Shown here: positions 5,980-11,778 of the stretch, one piece after another | Layout: each line of letters opens with the position of its first letter | How positions within the stretch are numbered: the first letter of the stretch is position 1 | Source: Methanotrichaceae archaeon | GTDB taxonomy: Archaea; Halobacteriota; Methanosarcinia; Methanotrichales; Methanotrichaceae | Length of the DNA stretch: 13,226 nt | Reading direction: 5' to 3' | Assembly: GCA_013329455.1 (NCBI GenBank) | Contig: DUKF01000146.1 | Coordinates: 1-13,226, forward strand | Position numbers and translations under genes: made by a program | The notes under the pieces: generated by a model | The model's database searches: none | Told to the model about the DNA's origin: nothing | Seen by the model: only the letters and a program-made list of their open reading frames with translations

Positions 5980-6204
5980 ATGTCTTGGAATAAAGTCACC
6001 GACTATTGGGCGGAGTGGAAGATAGAGACAGATAGGAGAGGCAATATCGGGCTCACCTTTGGAGATGACAAGCGGGTCTTGTACGATCTCTCCCACGAAA
6101 ATTTTATCACCATCTTGAACCTGCTGCAGGGCGATAAAACTGTCTGGTTTGACGACGAGGATGAGAGCTTCAGGGCCAGCGGCGAGGAGCCCAAGCGACA
6201 CTGA
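5980..6204 (+). CDS. small acidic protein of unknown function (74 aa)
   Basis: A 74-residue soluble-looking protein with no signal peptide or membrane helix. The N-terminus is Trp-rich (W3, W10, W13), followed by an alternating beta-like stretch (GNIGLTFGDDKRVLYDL), a helix-like HENFITILNLLQ and an acidic patch DDEDE (58-62) before a charged tail. I recognise no family. An ATG at 5956 would add eight residues, but the TATA spacing favours 5980. Two T-runs follow (6231-6236 and 6284-6290) and may end the transcript. The pattern of strands plus helix is compatible with a small folded domain; no function can be assigned. Confidence 0.7.
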   Translation: MSWNKVTDYWAEWKIETDRRGNIGLTFGDDKRVLYDLSHENFITILNLLQGDKTVWFDDEDESFRASGEEPKRH

Positions 6205-6230
6205 GCCCGGCAGGCCATCGATTAAATCTC

Positions 6231-6290
6231 TTTTTTGGGATGGTGCGAAGACGGTCTTTCTGGTGGAGAAATGTGCATCTCTCTTTTTTT
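6231..6290 (+). terminator. two T-runs after the 74-aa gene
   Basis: T6 at 6231-6236 and T7 at 6284-6290, each preceded by TCTC, lie in the 173-bp gap between the converging 74-aa gene and archaemetzincin. Archaeal RNA polymerase can terminate at T-rich runs, but no clear hairpin is visible. Confidence 0.3.
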
Positions 6291-6377
6291 AAATCGAACC
6301 TCGGCGAAAGCTCGCGGCGGCGCTGGAGAATGTTGGCACTTCACGATTATCGCCCAGATTGTATCATCCTCGATCTT

Positions 6378-6908
6378 TCAAAAGCTCGCCTTCACACCAG
6401 AATCTTCCAGCATCTCACGACACCGCTCGCAGTACATCCAGCCCTTGAAGTCGGTATCCGATATAGAGTTTGAGAAGTGCATCACGCACCTTCGGTCGGA
6501 ACAGTGCGGAAGGCCGAAGACGTGGCCCAGCTCGTGGACCGCCTCCTTGAGGGCCCTCTCCCTGAACAGATCCTGGTTTGGGGAAAGGCTGTAGAACTCC
6601 TGGCGGAGCCTCGCAAGGGATATTATCGCCCGGCTTCCGTAAACGAGGCCGAATACGAAGTTGAGGTCGGCGACGAATAGGTCCTCATCGATCACGCCCA
6701 GGAGGGCGTCGCCCGCACCAGGCTCTGGTGCCGGAAGGGACTGGAGGATGGTCGCCCCATCGAGCTGGTCCCTCTCGGGAACGTGGGCAGACGCGGGTAC
6801 TTTTGCCGCAGGCCTCACCTTTACGGTGTCGAAGATCGATCTGAGTTCGCCTTCGAAAAATGTGATCGAACCCCGATCAACGACTCCGATGGACTGGAGT
6901 ATTATCAT
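6378..6908 (-). CDS. amzA: archaemetzincin, zinc metalloprotease
   Basis: A 176-residue archaemetzincin. The extended zinc motif is HELGHVFGLPH at 125-135 (three His ligands, catalytic Glu), followed by the family's structural cysteine set: C136, C141, M143 (CVM) and C160/C163 (CERC). This matches the HExxHxxGxxHCx4CxMx17CxxC signature of the family. The protein binds a catalytic zinc, and probably a second structural zinc through the cysteines. The N-terminus MIILQSIGVVD starts the fold directly. I placed the start at ATG 6908; a GTG at 6920 would add four residues, with an AAGGTG overlapping it. A TATA-like box lies about 22 bp upstream. The length is normal for archaeal members. Its physiological substrate is unknown; it is cytosolic, with no signal peptide. 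Confidence 0.95.
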   Translation of the reverse strand: MIILQSIGVVDRGSITFFEGELRSIFDTVKVRPAAKVPASAHVPERDQLDGATILQSLPAPEPGAGDALLGVIDEDLFVADLNFVFGLVYGSRAIISLARLRQEFYSLSPNQDLFRERALKEAVHELGHVFGLPHCSDRRCVMHFSNSISDTDFKGWMYCERCREMLEDSGVKASF

Positions 6909-6925
6909 CACTTCACCCACCTTGT

Positions 6926-6934
6926 ATTTTTATC
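6926..6934 (-). promoter_or_regulatory. TATA-like box for archaemetzincin
   Basis: GATAAAAAT on the minus strand is centred about 22 bp before the ATG at 6908. An AAGGTG at 6924-6919 lies ten bases from that ATG and might also serve as a ribosome site, so the transcript start is ambiguous. Confidence 0.4.
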
Positions 6935-6992
6935 AGAGCCGAAAATGGATCTAAATGGATAGGTATCTCAGGAAAAAAGCCCGATAACGGTT

Positions 6993-7133
6993 CTATTTCT
7001 CGGAGAGGGACTTCTGGTAGGCCTTCCAGCCGGGACACCAGCCGGTGTGCCACGTCCAAATTTTGGCGATCAAGGAGTTTGGCTTCTTCTCGGCTCGCCG
7101 CCTGATGGGGCAGTTATCACAGGTTGCTGGCAT
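6993..7133 (-). CDS. Cys/Trp-rich mini-protein (46 aa)
   Basis: A 46-residue protein beginning MPATCDNCPIRRRAEKK and ending WCPGWKAYQKSLSEK. Cysteines C5 and C8 (CDNC) pair with H29 and C33 in a WTWHTGWCPGW core, a likely zinc-binding CxxC...HxxxC set. It is rich in Trp (W26, W28, W32, W36) and Lys/Arg. A longer open frame of 178 codons covers it, but the upstream part lies antisense or out of frame to the next gene and reads as a shadow. The ATG at 7133 has a TATA-like CTTATACC about 25 bp upstream. I recall similar short CxNCP...WHxxWCPGWK proteins in archaea and bacteria without known function, but this is memory, not a search. Confidence 0.68.
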   Translation of the reverse strand: MPATCDNCPIRRRAEKKPNSLIAKIWTWHTGWCPGWKAYQKSLSEK

Positions 7134-7154
7134 GGCCTTGAGATGGTTCGTATG

Positions 7155-7162
7155 GTATAAGG
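7155..7162 (-). promoter_or_regulatory. TATA-like box for the Cys/Trp mini-protein
   Basis: CTTATACC on the minus strand is centred about 25 bp before the ATG at 7133, fitting a leaderless transcript. It supports independent expression of the mini-protein. Confidence 0.4.
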
Positions 7163-7215
7163 AATTTACGAAGGAAGGTGGAGATCCTCCGAAATCCGGA
7201 AGGTTCGGCCCTGAA

Positions 7216-7230
7216 TCGACCGAAGGTCGA
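7216..7230 (-). terminator. short hairpin after the four-helix membrane gene
   Basis: TCGACC-GAA-GGTCGA is a perfect 6-bp stem with a triloop, 5 bp past the stop of the membrane gene on the minus strand. No T-run follows, so termination is only a possibility. Confidence 0.3.
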
Positions 7231-7234
7231 ACTG

Positions 7235-7702
7235 TCACGGGAAATACTCCGTAGGCAGCCTGAGGACCCCCGCCACGACCAAGATCGCTACGATTATCGT
7301 ATAAACCGAGGAGATGACCAGATCGGTGACGAGCTCTCGCTTCGAGTACCCGGCCACCTTCTTTTTTGATAAGACGTCCTTTGCGCCCCTGTGCATCAGA
7401 ACGAAGCCCAGTATATTTGTGATCCAGTAGCCCGCGACCATCGCAGGGAGAAAGAGGTCCTCGGAGACAAGGCCGAAAAGGGCCCCGAAAGCGTAGGCGA
7501 GAGGGATGTTCACGAAGAGGTCGTTCCACCAGGAGACGGGAGAGAGAAGGAAACCCACCATGGCGAGAACGCCTCCCTTGACCCTATTCTTGTCGATCTC
7601 GCGCCCCGCGATCTCGATGGAGTCATCTTCGAGTTCTTCTTTTTGCACTTCTGGGTGTAGGAGGACTTTCCCATTTATTCTTTTGTCTTCAAAATGCCCC
7701 AT
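7235..7702 (-). CDS. four-helix integral membrane protein of unknown function (155 aa)
   Basis: A 155-residue protein with a charged N-terminal ~40 residues (rich in Glu, Asp, Lys) and hydrophobic segments at about 43-58, 62-80, 84-103 and 125-147. A basic loop between helices 3 and 4 (LSKKKVAGYSKRE, 111-123) suggests by the positive-inside rule that this loop is cytosolic. I recognise no transporter or enzyme motif. The gene is divergent from the SOUL-family gene, with 112 bp between the two starts, and is followed after 101 bp by the Cys/Trp mini-protein on the same strand. The start is the ATG at 7702; no strong ribosome site is visible. Confidence 0.8.
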   Translation of the reverse strand: MGHFEDKRINGKVLLHPEVQKEELEDDSIEIAGREIDKNRVKGGVLAMVGFLLSPVSWWNDLFVNIPLAYAFGALFGLVSEDLFLPAMVAGYWITNILGFVLMHRGAKDVLSKKKVAGYSKRELVTDLVISSVYTIIVAILVVAGVLRLPTEYFP

Positions 7703-7751
7703 TCCCCAACGGTCATCGAAAGAGTTATTGCCTAATAATCCAAAATTTAGG

Positions 7752-7777
7752 TGACGTTATAAAAGGTTTTGACGTTA
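7752..7777 (+). promoter_or_regulatory. SOUL gene promoter: TATA box with TGACGTTA direct repeats
   Basis: TTATAAAA at 7757-7764 is a good archaeal TATA box about 54 bp before the ATG, placing transcription start near 7787. Two identical 8-mers, TGACGTTA, lie at 7752-7759 and 7770-7777 (period 18 bp). The first overlaps the box and the second lies just downstream, a suitable place for a regulator. Confidence 0.5.
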
Positions 7778-7814
7778 ATACGAGTGCAGCATCAACGACC
7801 TCGGAGCTGAGCAG

Positions 7815-8399
7815 ATGATTGAGATCTCAAAAATCAAGATGGCAGCCGTCGCGATCCTTGCGGCGCTTCGACTCTGGACCCTTTACGGAGCGTTCGTCTC
7901 CATGAGCATAAAAGAGCCCACTTACCAGGTCATCGAGACCCTCGAAAACGACGTAGAGATCAGAGAGTACTCCGACCAGATCTGGGCTGTGACCCTTGCA
8001 GAAGACCAGAACCAAGGGTTTGGCCGCCTCTTCAGCTACATCACCGGTGCCAACGAGGACGAAAAGAAAATCGAGATGACAGCCCCTGTAGTCACCAGCG
8101 ACGAAGATGGGGAGATGTCCACGGCCTTCGTCATGCCCGAAGGCTTCAATCAAGAGGGGACGCCCCGGCCCCTGGACGAGAGGGTGAAGATCGAGCTTAT
8201 GAAGGGGAGAAAGATGGCGGTTATCGCCTTCTCAGGATACGCCACGGAGGAGAGCCGGAAAAGACACCTCGAGATCCTCGAAGAGGCCCTTGAGGCTCAC
8301 GGGATAGAAACCAGTGGCGATCCGGTCCTCATGCAGTACAACGATCCCTGGACTCCCCCCTTCATGCGCCGAAACGAGGTGGGTTTGGAGGTGGTCTGA
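7815..8399 (+). CDS. SOUL heme-binding family protein, membrane-anchored
   Basis: A 194-residue SOUL/HBP-family protein. A hydrophobic segment at about 9-29 (AAVAILAALRLWTLYGAFVS) works as a signal anchor, and the SOUL domain covers ~34-192. Family landmarks are visible in order: EPTYQVIE, VEIREY, GFGRLFSYITGAN, KIEMTAPV, FVMPEGF, AFSGYAT and the C-terminal YNDPWTPPFMRRNEV. Eukaryotic and bacterial members bind heme or tetrapyrroles; binding is not uniform across the family, so heme binding here is inferred. An SD-like GGAG at 7803-7806 lies 8 nt before the ATG at 7815. The gene stands alone on this strand, divergent from the four-helix protein and convergent with the 53-aa membrane mini-protein. 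Confidence 0.92.
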   Translation: MIEISKIKMAAVAILAALRLWTLYGAFVSMSIKEPTYQVIETLENDVEIREYSDQIWAVTLAEDQNQGFGRLFSYITGANEDEKKIEMTAPVVTSDEDGEMSTAFVMPEGFNQEGTPRPLDERVKIELMKGRKMAVIAFSGYATEESRKRHLEILEEALEAHGIETSGDPVLMQYNDPWTPPFMRRNEVGLEVV

Positions 8400-8424
8400 G
8401 ATCGAATCCACCTGGAATTCGAAA

Positions 8425-8448
8425 TTGAAATTTGTGAGACAAATTCAA
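8425..8448. terminator. AT-rich hairpin between convergent genes
   Basis: TTGAAATTTG-TGAGA-CAAATTCAA forms a 9-bp stem with one bulged A. It lies between the SOUL stop (8399) and the stop of the 53-aa gene (8460, minus strand), so it could serve both directions. No long T-run is present. Confidence 0.35.
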
Positions 8449-8457
8449 AGATCGGGG

Positions 8458-8619
8458 TCAGGGCTTCTTCAGCCCGCCCTTCAGGTTCCCCACCGCCGAG
8501 AAGGCCGACTTAACCGCGGAGACGGCCTGGTCGTAAAGGAAAACGCCAAAGATGCCGATCATCATGGCGAGTACCACGATTCCGATCAGGACTGCTATCA
8601 CCAAGCTTATCAGGGTCAA
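8458..8619 (-). CDS. 53-aa single-helix membrane mini-protein, TTG start
   Basis: A short open frame of 53 residues. It starts at TTG (8619-8617) with a strong GAGGTGG ribosome site at 8633-8627, 7 nt away. The codon just before the TTG is TAG, so no longer in-frame start is possible. Residues 3-28 form a single very hydrophobic helix (LISLVIAVLIGIVVLAMMIG). The remaining 25 residues are amphipathic and basic, ending GNLKGGLKKP. The combination of ribosome site, clean helix and basic tail makes a real gene likely despite the size. Topology, partners and function are unknown; the positive tail suggests a cytosolic C-terminus. Confidence 0.68.
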   Translation of the reverse strand: MTLISLVIAVLIGIVVLAMMIGIFGVFLYDQAVSAVKSAFSAVGNLKGGLKKP

Positions 8620-8633
8620 CTATTTTCCACCTC

Positions 8634-9221
8634 GTCGAAACGTCATTCGCTCTGGGTGCCCGCGGACAGATCCAGACATCGGGACCGGACGGACTTGATA
8701 TTAGCCATCCTGAAACCAGATCTGGAAACCCAGAAATCCCGGTTCTCCAGCGCCACAGGCATTGGACTTTGGCCATCTTATGCGTTCATCCGATAAAAAG
8801 GTTTGACAGGAGGAGAGGATGAGACGACAGAGACCTGAAGAGGACCTCTGAAGATGACAGGGTTTTGGAAGTTGTCGTGCACATCACCTCAAGCTGAAGG
8901 GAGAATTGGGGTTCTGATTGAAAGTCGACTGACATTTCAGACGTTCGTGTCGACGGAGAATCGAACGAATCGTCAAGATTTGACAGACTTATCCGCCAGT
9001 GATCGGCCAATGAGATCGATCAAAGCTTAAAAGTCTTTACAATAATTGGAGAAGAAAGGCAGATCATCAAGGAAAAACGAATTTAAATAAATATGTATAT
9101 TCATATATCCCACAATTTTTCAGCATGATCGTCCGTTGCGAGCCGACCACGACTTGAGATATTTTGTCCAAATCTTCCCTGATAATTATAACTAATGAAT
9201 CAAAAAGAGCTGACGGAAAGC
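8634..9221. other. long intergenic stretch without a supported gene
   Basis: About 590 bp (660 bp to the FAS1 start). Open frames here are short, without ribosome sites and with unlikely composition. The left part has normal base composition; the right part (about 9040-9240) is strongly AT-rich with several TATA-like blocks, notably 9081-9108, which includes ATATG-N6-CATAT inverted arms at 9091-9106. A small RNA, an upstream regulatory region or a decayed gene are all possible; I see no tRNA or known riboswitch fold. Confidence 0.5.
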
Positions 9222-9229
9222 GTTATATG
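9222..9229 (+). promoter_or_regulatory. TATA-like box for the FAS1 gene
   Basis: GTTATATG is centred about 55 bp before the ATG at 9281, so the leader would be about 30 nt and would contain the GGAGGT ribosome site at 9268-9273. Confidence 0.45.
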
Positions 9230-9280
9230 TAATAATAGACCAGAAAGCCGGTTATAACCTATGGAGTGGAGGTTAAACAT

Positions 9281-9880
9281 ATGGTGAAAAAAGCTTTCAT
9301 AGCTTTAATCTTCGTCTCGGTGCTGTCAATCGGCATCTGTGCAGCACTGGATGAAGAGACAAAGACAATCGTAGAGACGGCCACCGATGATGGCAATTTC
9401 AACACCCTGATTGCCGCAATAGAGGCCGCAGGACTTACAGACGATCTGAACGGTGAAGGACCCTTCACGGTCTTCGCCCCCACCAATGTCGCCTTTGAAG
9501 CGGTGGAAGGCCTCGACATGAACGACACCGAGGCCCTCGCCGAGATGGTCACCTACCACGTGGTCGACGGCGAATACATGGCAGCAGACGTCGTGAACAT
9601 GACTACCATCCCCACCCTGCAGGGCGGAAACCTCACAGTTGAGGTCACCGACGAGGGCGTGATGGTGGACGGCGCCAATGTGACAGCAACCGACATAGTC
9701 TGCAGCAATGGCGTAATTCACGTCATCGACATGGTCCTGATGCCACCTGCTGAGGAAGAGGTGGAGGAGACCGAGGAGATGACTGAAGAGACGGTCGGGG
9801 AGACGACCGTCGAGGTCGAAGTGCCCGAGTTCGACATGGCCGACGAGGAAGAGATGGTGACCGACGAGGTCGAGCCTTAA
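9281..9880 (+). CDS. secreted FAS1 (fasciclin) domain protein with acidic tail
   Basis: A 199-residue protein. Residues 1-22 are a signal peptide (KKAFIALIFVSVLSIGICAA). One FAS1 domain fills about 25-155, with the H1 motif FAPTNVAF (65-72), the central YH pair (92-93) in VTYHVV and the H2 motif NGVIHVIDMVLMP (143-155). After it comes a ~44-residue Glu/Thr/Val tail with no membrane anchor. FAS1 domains mediate adhesion and matrix interactions; here the protein is probably exported and surface-associated, with the acidic tail possibly binding cations (inference). I chose ATG 9281 because GGAGGT lies 7 nt upstream; the in-frame GTG at 9266 would put the ribosome site inside the coding region. 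Confidence 0.93.
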   Translation: MVKKAFIALIFVSVLSIGICAALDEETKTIVETATDDGNFNTLIAAIEAAGLTDDLNGEGPFTVFAPTNVAFEAVEGLDMNDTEALAEMVTYHVVDGEYMAADVVNMTTIPTLQGGNLTVEVTDEGVMVDGANVTATDIVCSNGVIHVIDMVLMPPAEEEVEETEEMTEETVGETTVEVEVPEFDMADEEEMVTDEVEP

Positions 9881-9905
9881 AATCAGATATTCCGACACAC
9901 ATATT

Positions 9906-9934
9906 GAGGCAGAGGACTTTCGGTCCTCCGCCTC
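9906..9934 (+). terminator. strong hairpin after the FAS1 gene
   Basis: Arms GAGGCAGAGGAC and GTCCTCCGCCTC pair over 12 positions with one A-C mismatch around the loop TTTCG, starting 26 bp after the FAS1 stop. Pyrimidine-rich sequence follows. Confidence 0.6.
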
Positions 9935-9937
9935 TGA

Positions 9938-9972
9938 TCATCATTTCTTCCTTTGACTCTCATCATTTCTTC
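9938..9972. repeat. 13-bp direct repeat TCATCATTTCTTC (two copies)
   Basis: Identical 13-mers at 9938-9950 and 9960-9972, 22 bp apart from start to start, directly downstream of the hairpin. They are pyrimidine-rich and may be part of the termination zone. Confidence 0.6.
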
Positions 9973-10056
9973 TGTCGATATTTCGATTCATGAGCTACCG
10001 AATGTTTTGCCGGATCGCCCTTTTCCGCCGCCTGCGCGCTTCCTCACCAAAAACCC

Positions 10057-10065
10057 GATATATGA
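10057..10065 (+). promoter_or_regulatory. TATA-like box for the HyuA-HDAC operon
   Basis: GATATATGA is centred about 38 bp before the ATG at 10099, giving a leader of about 12 nt. An AAAGGCGA at 10084-10091 could be the ribosome site. Confidence 0.45.
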
Positions 10066-10098
10066 GCTTAGTCATGCGGTCGCAAAGGCGATAAAATT

Positions 10099-11778
10099 AT
10101 GTTGATCGGAATCGATGTCGGCGGAACCACTACAGACGCGGTTCTAATAGACGAAGGAAAGGTAATTAACACGTCAAAAGTCCCGACCGACCACGACCAT
10201 CTCCTGGAGTGCCTGATGAGCGCCCTCGACGAGATCGTCCGGGACATCTCGCCGAAGAAGATCGAGCGTGTTGTTCTCAGCACCACCCTCATAACCAACC
10301 TCATCGCCGAAGGGAAGACCGACCCCGTGGCCCTGATAATAGAACCTGGACCCGGGATGAACCCCGAAGGCTACACCCTAGGATATGAGGTCCACATAAT
10401 CCGAGGGGCCATCGACTACCGGGGTCGAGAGATCCAGCCTCTGGATGAAAGTCAGGTCAAAAACGTCGCAGCAAAGATCTCTGAGCGAGGTTACAGGAAG
10501 GTGGCGGTGGTCAGCAAATTCGGGCAGAGGAACCACTCTCACGAAGAAAAGATGCGAGAAATCGTCCAGAAGGCAAGCCCAGACTCCCAGGTGGAGATGG
10601 GTCACCAGGCCTCAGGAAGGCTGAACTTTCCAAGAAGGGCGGCGACGACGATGCTGAAGGTCGCAGCCCAGGACAGGTACAGGGAATTTGCGGACCAGAT
10701 CGCTCAAGCGGTATCCAAGAGGAATATCAAGGCACCGATCTACATTCTCAAGGCTGACGGTGGGACGCTGCCCCTCGATACCTCCGTCGAGTACCCCGTT
10801 GAGACGATCTTCTCAGGGCCCGCCGCCAGCACCATGGGAGTTCTCGCCCTCACGCCTCCAGGCCAGACTTCCGTCGTCGTCGACATCGGCGGGACGACGA
10901 CAGATCTTGCCCTAATCCTGGACGGGGTTCCCCTGATGTCCTCCGATGGCGCCAAGGTGAACAGCTACCTCACCCACATCAGGGCCTTCGCAGTCAAGTC
11001 CGTCGCCCTGGGTGGCGACAGCAGAGTGAGGGCCGACGGTGACGAGATCGCCCTCGGACCGGAAAGGGCGGGTCCTGCCTATTGTCTTGGAGGGCCTGAG
11101 CCCACCCCCACCGATGCCATGAGGCTATTGAACATGATATCCATCGGCGAGCGCGTCCTAGCAGAGGAAGCGATGGCGAAGCTCGGCCGGAATCTGGGCT
11201 GTTCCGCCGGCGAGGCCGCCCAGAAGGTGGTTGACGTGGCCGTCGATAAGCTACTCAGAGAGATTAACGGGATGTTCCTCGCCTGGGAACAGGAGCCGGC
11301 CTACAGGGTCTGGGAGATCCTCCAAAAAGAGGAGATCAGACCTCAGAACGTCGTCGGCGTCGGTGGAGGGTCTTTGGGCCTTGTGCCCCTGGTGGCTGAG
11401 CGATTGAACGCCCGGGGCATCATTCCCGAGAACGCCACCGTCGCCAACGCCATAGGAGCTGCCGTGGCAAGGCCCACATTGACCCTCACCTTCAGGGCCG
11501 ATACCGAACGGGGCTTTTACACCGTCGCTGAAGACGGAACGAGCGGAGAGATCAAGGACAGGAAGTTCGGCCAGAAGGAGGCGGAGGCGATGGCGAAGAA
11601 GCTGATAGTGAAACTGGCTGAAAGGATGGGGATCAAAGAGTATGCATCGGAGGCGGAGGTGACCCACAGCGAGGTCTTCAACATGGTCCGGGGCTGGTCC
11701 ACCAGCGGCCGGATCCTGGACGTCAGCATGCAGATTCCTGCGGGCCTGATCACCGAGTGGACGGGAGGTGGCAGGTGA
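10099..11778 (+). CDS. hydantoinase/oxoprolinase (HyuA-type) family ATPase
   Basis: A 559-residue ASKHA-fold protein. Phosphate loop 1 is IDVGGTTTD (5-13), the connecting motif FSGPAAST is at 238-245, phosphate loop 2 is DIGGTTTD (262-269), and further nucleotide-site glycines lie at ALGGDSRV (303-310), LGPERAGP (319-326) and GVGGGSLG (about 425-432). Known relatives hydrolyse hydantoins or 5-oxoproline, or carboxylate ketones, at the cost of ATP. At 559 residues it is shorter than typical HyuA subunits, and no HyuB gene is adjacent, so the classic two-subunit hydantoinase is unlikely. The stop overlaps the next ATG (TGATG), so it is coupled to the HDAC-fold hydrolase. The substrate is unknown; the C-terminal ~100 residues do not suggest a known partner domain. 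Confidence 0.92.
   Translation: MLIGIDVGGTTTDAVLIDEGKVINTSKVPTDHDHLLECLMSALDEIVRDISPKKIERVVLSTTLITNLIAEGKTDPVALIIEPGPGMNPEGYTLGYEVHIIRGAIDYRGREIQPLDESQVKNVAAKISERGYRKVAVVSKFGQRNHSHEEKMREIVQKASPDSQVEMGHQASGRLNFPRRAATTMLKVAAQDRYREFADQIAQAVSKRNIKAPIYILKADGGTLPLDTSVEYPVETIFSGPAASTMGVLALTPPGQTSVVVDIGGTTTDLALILDGVPLMSSDGAKVNSYLTHIRAFAVKSVALGGDSRVRADGDEIALGPERAGPAYCLGGPEPTPTDAMRLLNMISIGERVLAEEAMAKLGRNLGCSAGEAAQKVVDVAVDKLLREINGMFLAWEQEPAYRVWEILQKEEIRPQNVVGVGGGSLGLVPLVAERLNARGIIPENATVANAIGAAVARPTLTLTFRADTERGFYTVAEDGTSGEIKDRKFGQKEAEAMAKKLIVKLAERMGIKEYASEAEVTHSEVFNMVRGWSTSGRILDVSMQIPAGLITEWTGGGR

Noticed and set aside
6993..7529. 178-codon minus-strand frame
   Set aside because: Its N-terminal two thirds is out-of-frame reading through the four-helix membrane gene, with Pro/Arg-rich shadow composition; only the last 46 codons are supported.
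8819..8896. Possible C/D-box small RNA (CTGA and ATGA-like boxes)
   Set aside because: The C box departs from RTGATGA and the spacing to the last CTGA is too long; not convincing by eye.
8786..9010. 74-codon minus-strand frame in the long intergenic gap
   Set aside because: TTG start without ribosome site, Ser-rich composition, no domain or helix; likely chance.
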